A stretch of 7,941 bases of DNA, from NCBI GenBank assembly GCA_015521535.1, contig WAOA01000012.1:1-7941 (forward strand), in the 5' to 3' direction. Position numbers and translations under genes: made by a program. The notes under the pieces are model-generated. The model was not told the origin of the DNA, searched no databases, and was given only the letters and a program-made list of their open reading frames with translations. The stretch's first letter is position 1, and each line of letters opens with the position of its first letter. Positions 6,725 through 7,941 of the stretch are shown here, in pieces. This DNA comes from Candidatus Aenigmatarchaeota archaeon (GTDB taxonomy: Archaea > Aenigmatarchaeota > Aenigmatarchaeia > Aenigmatarchaeales > SZUA-1535).

Positions 6725-6734
6725 TTTTATATAT
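6725..6734 (+). promoter_or_regulatory. TATA box of the nucleotidyltransferase-like gene
   Basis: TTTTATATAT is a strong archaeal TATA box, with A-rich sequence before it (AAAAGAAAA, 6716-6724). Transcription would begin close to the ATG at 6757, giving a leaderless mRNA. The palindrome at 6738-6757 fills the space between this box and the start. Confidence 0.6.
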
Positions 6735-6737
6735 TAG

Positions 6738-6757
6738 TAACTACTAAATAGTAGTTA
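6738..6757. promoter_or_regulatory. Perfect palindrome, probable repressor operator
   Basis: TAACTACTA, two central A bases, then TAGTAGTTA: nine-base arms without a mismatch. It lies just after the TATA box and its last base is the A of the ATG at 6757, so a bound protein would cover the expected transcription start. A third half-site, TAGTA (6735-6739), precedes it, giving alternating TAGTA/TACTA/TAGTA. The symmetry suits a dimeric winged-helix-type repressor. The regulator is unknown. Confidence 0.55.
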
Positions 6758-7530
6758 TGAATGGATTGCCGGTAAATTGGGAAACAAGAGAATTTCTCTA
6801 CGAATCGTGGGATGATATTAACAAAATGCTTAGTCCTTACTCTGTTAAGCCTGTAGCAATCGGATATTTTGGCTCCCTTCTTTACGGCGAAGAGTGTGCT
6901 CGCGAAAATCCGGAAGCAAAGTGCATGGCGAGATATTTTCCGAGTAAAACCAGAGATAGTGACTATTATATTAGAGATATTAACGCAGAGATTTTGGAAA
7001 GGTGTGGATTTAAAGAAGAGTATTTGATTCATTCGCAAAGAGGAAAAGCGGGGCATTACCAAAAAAATGTTAAAACCAAACACATTCCATATACTTCCTG
7101 GAAAAGCCGCAATTGTCGCTTGGACGTTTTCGTGAAAAAAATATGCTGCATAGAGCCGGACGGATACGAAACCATAGACGGGATAAATGTACTCAGAAGA
7201 TATGATTTATTCGCTACAAGTTTGTTCCCTTCTGCTGCTACAGAACTGAGAATGCGGAAAATAATGCCTTTATATGCGTGCATGTCTTCGTGGGAACTTG
7301 ATAGAGCAGAGAAGAAAATATTAGATGCTACGCAGGAATTTCATGAATCGCTACCTGAAGAGTCGCAAATGTTCTTAACGAAAGAAGAGTTTGAAAGAGA
7401 TGTTAAAAAGACTAGAAATAAAATTGATACGCAATGGTTTACCAGGGATATGTTAAATAAATACAAAAAATTATGTGGTATGAGAGATTATCTTCTAGAA
7501 CTTTACGAAGAAATCGAAAGAACTATTTGA
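6757..7530 (+). CDS. Putative nucleotidyltransferase-fold protein
   Basis: A 257-residue protein that I cannot assign to a named family. Residues resembling the DNA polymerase beta nucleotidyltransferase fold are G39-S40 in AIGYFGSLLYG, an Asp pair D67/D69 in RDSDYYI, and a third Asp D123 in CRLDVFV on a predicted beta strand. This is the order GS...DxD...D that binds metal and NTP in that superfamily. The gap from GS to the first Asp is about 26 residues, longer than the usual 7-13, so the loop carries an insertion. Cysteines are frequent (46, 56, 83, 120, 130, 131, 175, 240), but no clear metal-binding cluster is seen. The C-terminal part (about 180-257) is charged and probably helical. It has its own TATA box and an operator-like palindrome directly before the ATG. 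No partner gene is adjacent. The coding call is confident, the function is tentative. Confidence 0.75.
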   Translation: MNGLPVNWETREFLYESWDDINKMLSPYSVKPVAIGYFGSLLYGEECARENPEAKCMARYFPSKTRDSDYYIRDINAEILERCGFKEEYLIHSQRGKAGHYQKNVKTKHIPYTSWKSRNCRLDVFVKKICCIEPDGYETIDGINVLRRYDLFATSLFPSAATELRMRKIMPLYACMSSWELDRAEKKILDATQEFHESLPEESQMFLTKEEFERDVKKTRNKIDTQWFTRDMLNKYKKLCGMRDYLLELYEEIERTI

Positions 7531-7540
7531 GATTTTTATA

Positions 7541-7696
7541 ATGGCAAGCGAGAAAATACAAATAGCGACGAATTGCGCAGAAATTCGAAATGATTTTATT
7601 GATACAAGGCTTTTTTTTCGAGGCACCGTGATCAAGCTTAATAACAAACTCGTGAAAAAATCCAATATTCATTTTTTATTACCGCTGATACAGTAG
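7541..7696 (+). CDS. Possible 51-residue ORF, doubtful
   Basis: An ATG frame starting 10 bases after the previous stop codon and ending with TAG at 7694-7696. It begins MASEKIQIATNCAE and has no recognisable motif, signal peptide or membrane segment. No Shine-Dalgarno site precedes the ATG. A T8 run lies inside the frame, which would be odd for a gene if the run acts as the upstream gene's terminator. It is listed only because it is the sole forward frame in an otherwise empty stretch. Confidence 0.15.
   Translation: MASEKIQIATNCAEIRNDFIDTRLFFRGTVIKLNNKLVKKSNIHFLLPLIQ
7569..7618 (+). terminator. Possible terminator: weak hairpin and T8 tract
   Basis: CGAATT (7569-7574) and AATTCG (7582-7587) form a 6-bp hairpin, and an uninterrupted T8 run follows at 7611-7618. 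Archaeal termination depends mainly on T runs, so this is a reasonable 3' end for the nucleotidyltransferase-like gene. The hairpin is 23 bases from the T run and may not be involved. Confidence 0.4.
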
Positions 7697-7770
7697 AACA
7701 AACATTCATGCTTAACAAAAATACTACGCTGCAATGATTTTCTTATCCTAACACCGCCTTCACACAGGAT
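7697..7770. other. Gap with no recognised feature
   Basis: Between the weak small ORF and repeat copy 2, I see no gene, tRNA or clear promoter. A TATA-like match ahead of copy 2, such as ATTTTCTTA near 7736-7744, is poor. The whole stretch 7531-7941 has no convincing protein gene on either strand. Confidence 0.5.
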
Positions 7771-7865
7771 TTGTTCCAATAACGTTGAATTAACCAGAAA
7801 CGGCGGTAAGTGAAAAACATTCTTGCACGAGAAAACACCGCGAAGAAAGCGTTTGGTTAATTCTT
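7771..7865 (+). repeat. Structured hairpin repeat, copy 2 (putative ncRNA)
   Basis: The counterpart of the element at 44-148, in the same orientation. The leader TTGTTCCAATAA (7771-7782) lies outside the stem, as in copy 1. Stem: 7787-7796 with 7854-7863 (10 bp, all Watson-Crick), a GA bulge, 7799-7802 with 7850-7853, then GCGGT 7803-7807 with ACCGC 7837-7841. An apical GTG/CAC pairs 7810-7812 with 7826-7828. Two positions differ from copy 1 but keep pairing: A7796-T7854 replaces C69-G131, and the middle pair of the apical stem is T-A instead of C-G. There is no T run directly after the stem, unlike copy 1. Whether it is an RNA gene, a leader element or a DNA repeat is open. Confidence 0.6.
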
Positions 7866-7911
7866 TAGCAATAGATTTCACTCTTATTGAGATTGTTCAT
7901 CACGCCGCGTC

Positions 7912-7941
7912 AAAAATTTTTTATACCCCACAACCTTATAT
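7912..7941 (+). promoter_or_regulatory. TATA-like boxes for a gene beyond the window
   Basis: TTTTTTATA (7917-7925), preceded by AAAAA, looks like an archaeal TATA box, and CTTATAT at the very end (7935-7941) is another candidate. Either would direct a plus-strand start beyond the window. The arrangement of hairpin repeat followed by TATA box then repeats that seen before eS6. Confidence 0.35.

Noticed and set aside
7627..7690. Box C/D-like guide RNA (GTGATCA near 7628, CTGA near 7685)
   Set aside because: The C box is a poor match, no convincing C'/D' pair lies between, and no flanking stem is seen.
44..7865. Direct repeats as ends (att sites) of an integrated element
   Set aside because: The 7.6 kb between the copies holds essential housekeeping genes with uniform character and no integrase or mobility gene.
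7669..7881. Minus-strand ORF of 70 residues at the right end
   Set aside because: It runs through repeat copy 2 antisense to the predicted RNA, has no promoter-supported start and shows no recognisable motif.

Overview
The window is an AT-rich piece of archaeal chromosome dominated by core information-processing genes: ribosomal protein eS6, the gamma subunit of initiation factor a/eIF2, the MCM replicative helicase, a Fap7/AK6-type ATPase of ribosome assembly, an Mtq2/HemK2-like protein methyltransferase and GatA, a subunit of the tRNA-dependent amidotransferase. aIF2-gamma, MCM and Fap7 without bacterial counterparts make the domain certain. The phylum cannot be fixed from what I can see. 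Most genes have a TATA-like box about 25-28 bases before the start codon, so most transcripts are probably leaderless.

Layout: bases 1-254 hold a structured repeat element (copy 1) and the eS6 promoter with an unusually long leader. eS6 (255-656, +) is followed by a small minus-strand gene for a possible membrane protein (709-933). That gene shares a 31-base divergent promoter gap with aIF2-gamma (965-2206, +). MCM follows (2245-4248, +), then a Fap7-Mtq2 pair (4282-5327, +) whose coding regions overlap by four bases. gatA (5317-6672, -) converges on Mtq2 with an 11-base tail overlap. An 84-base divergent region with a perfect 9-bp-arm palindrome separates gatA from a nucleotidyltransferase-like gene (6757-7530, +). 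The last 410 bases hold no convincing gene, only a weak 51-codon ORF, a T tract, repeat copy 2, and TATA-like boxes probably serving a plus-strand gene beyond the window.

Functionally, eS6, aIF2-gamma, Fap7, Mtq2 and GatA belong to translation: small-subunit structure and maturation, initiation, termination and aminoacyl-tRNA supply. MCM belongs to replication. The nucleotidyltransferase-like gene is the outlier, with no clear partner and a probable dedicated operator.

The most novel signal is the pair of ~100-base elements at the two ends of the window, in the same orientation. They share a 25-base 5' block (21 identical) and a 3' block. Each folds into a long imperfect hairpin closed by GAATTAACC/GGTTAATTY, with apparent compensatory base changes between the copies and G-U pairs that only work on the plus strand. 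This suggests an undescribed structured RNA or hairpin repeat family placed upstream of gene promoters.
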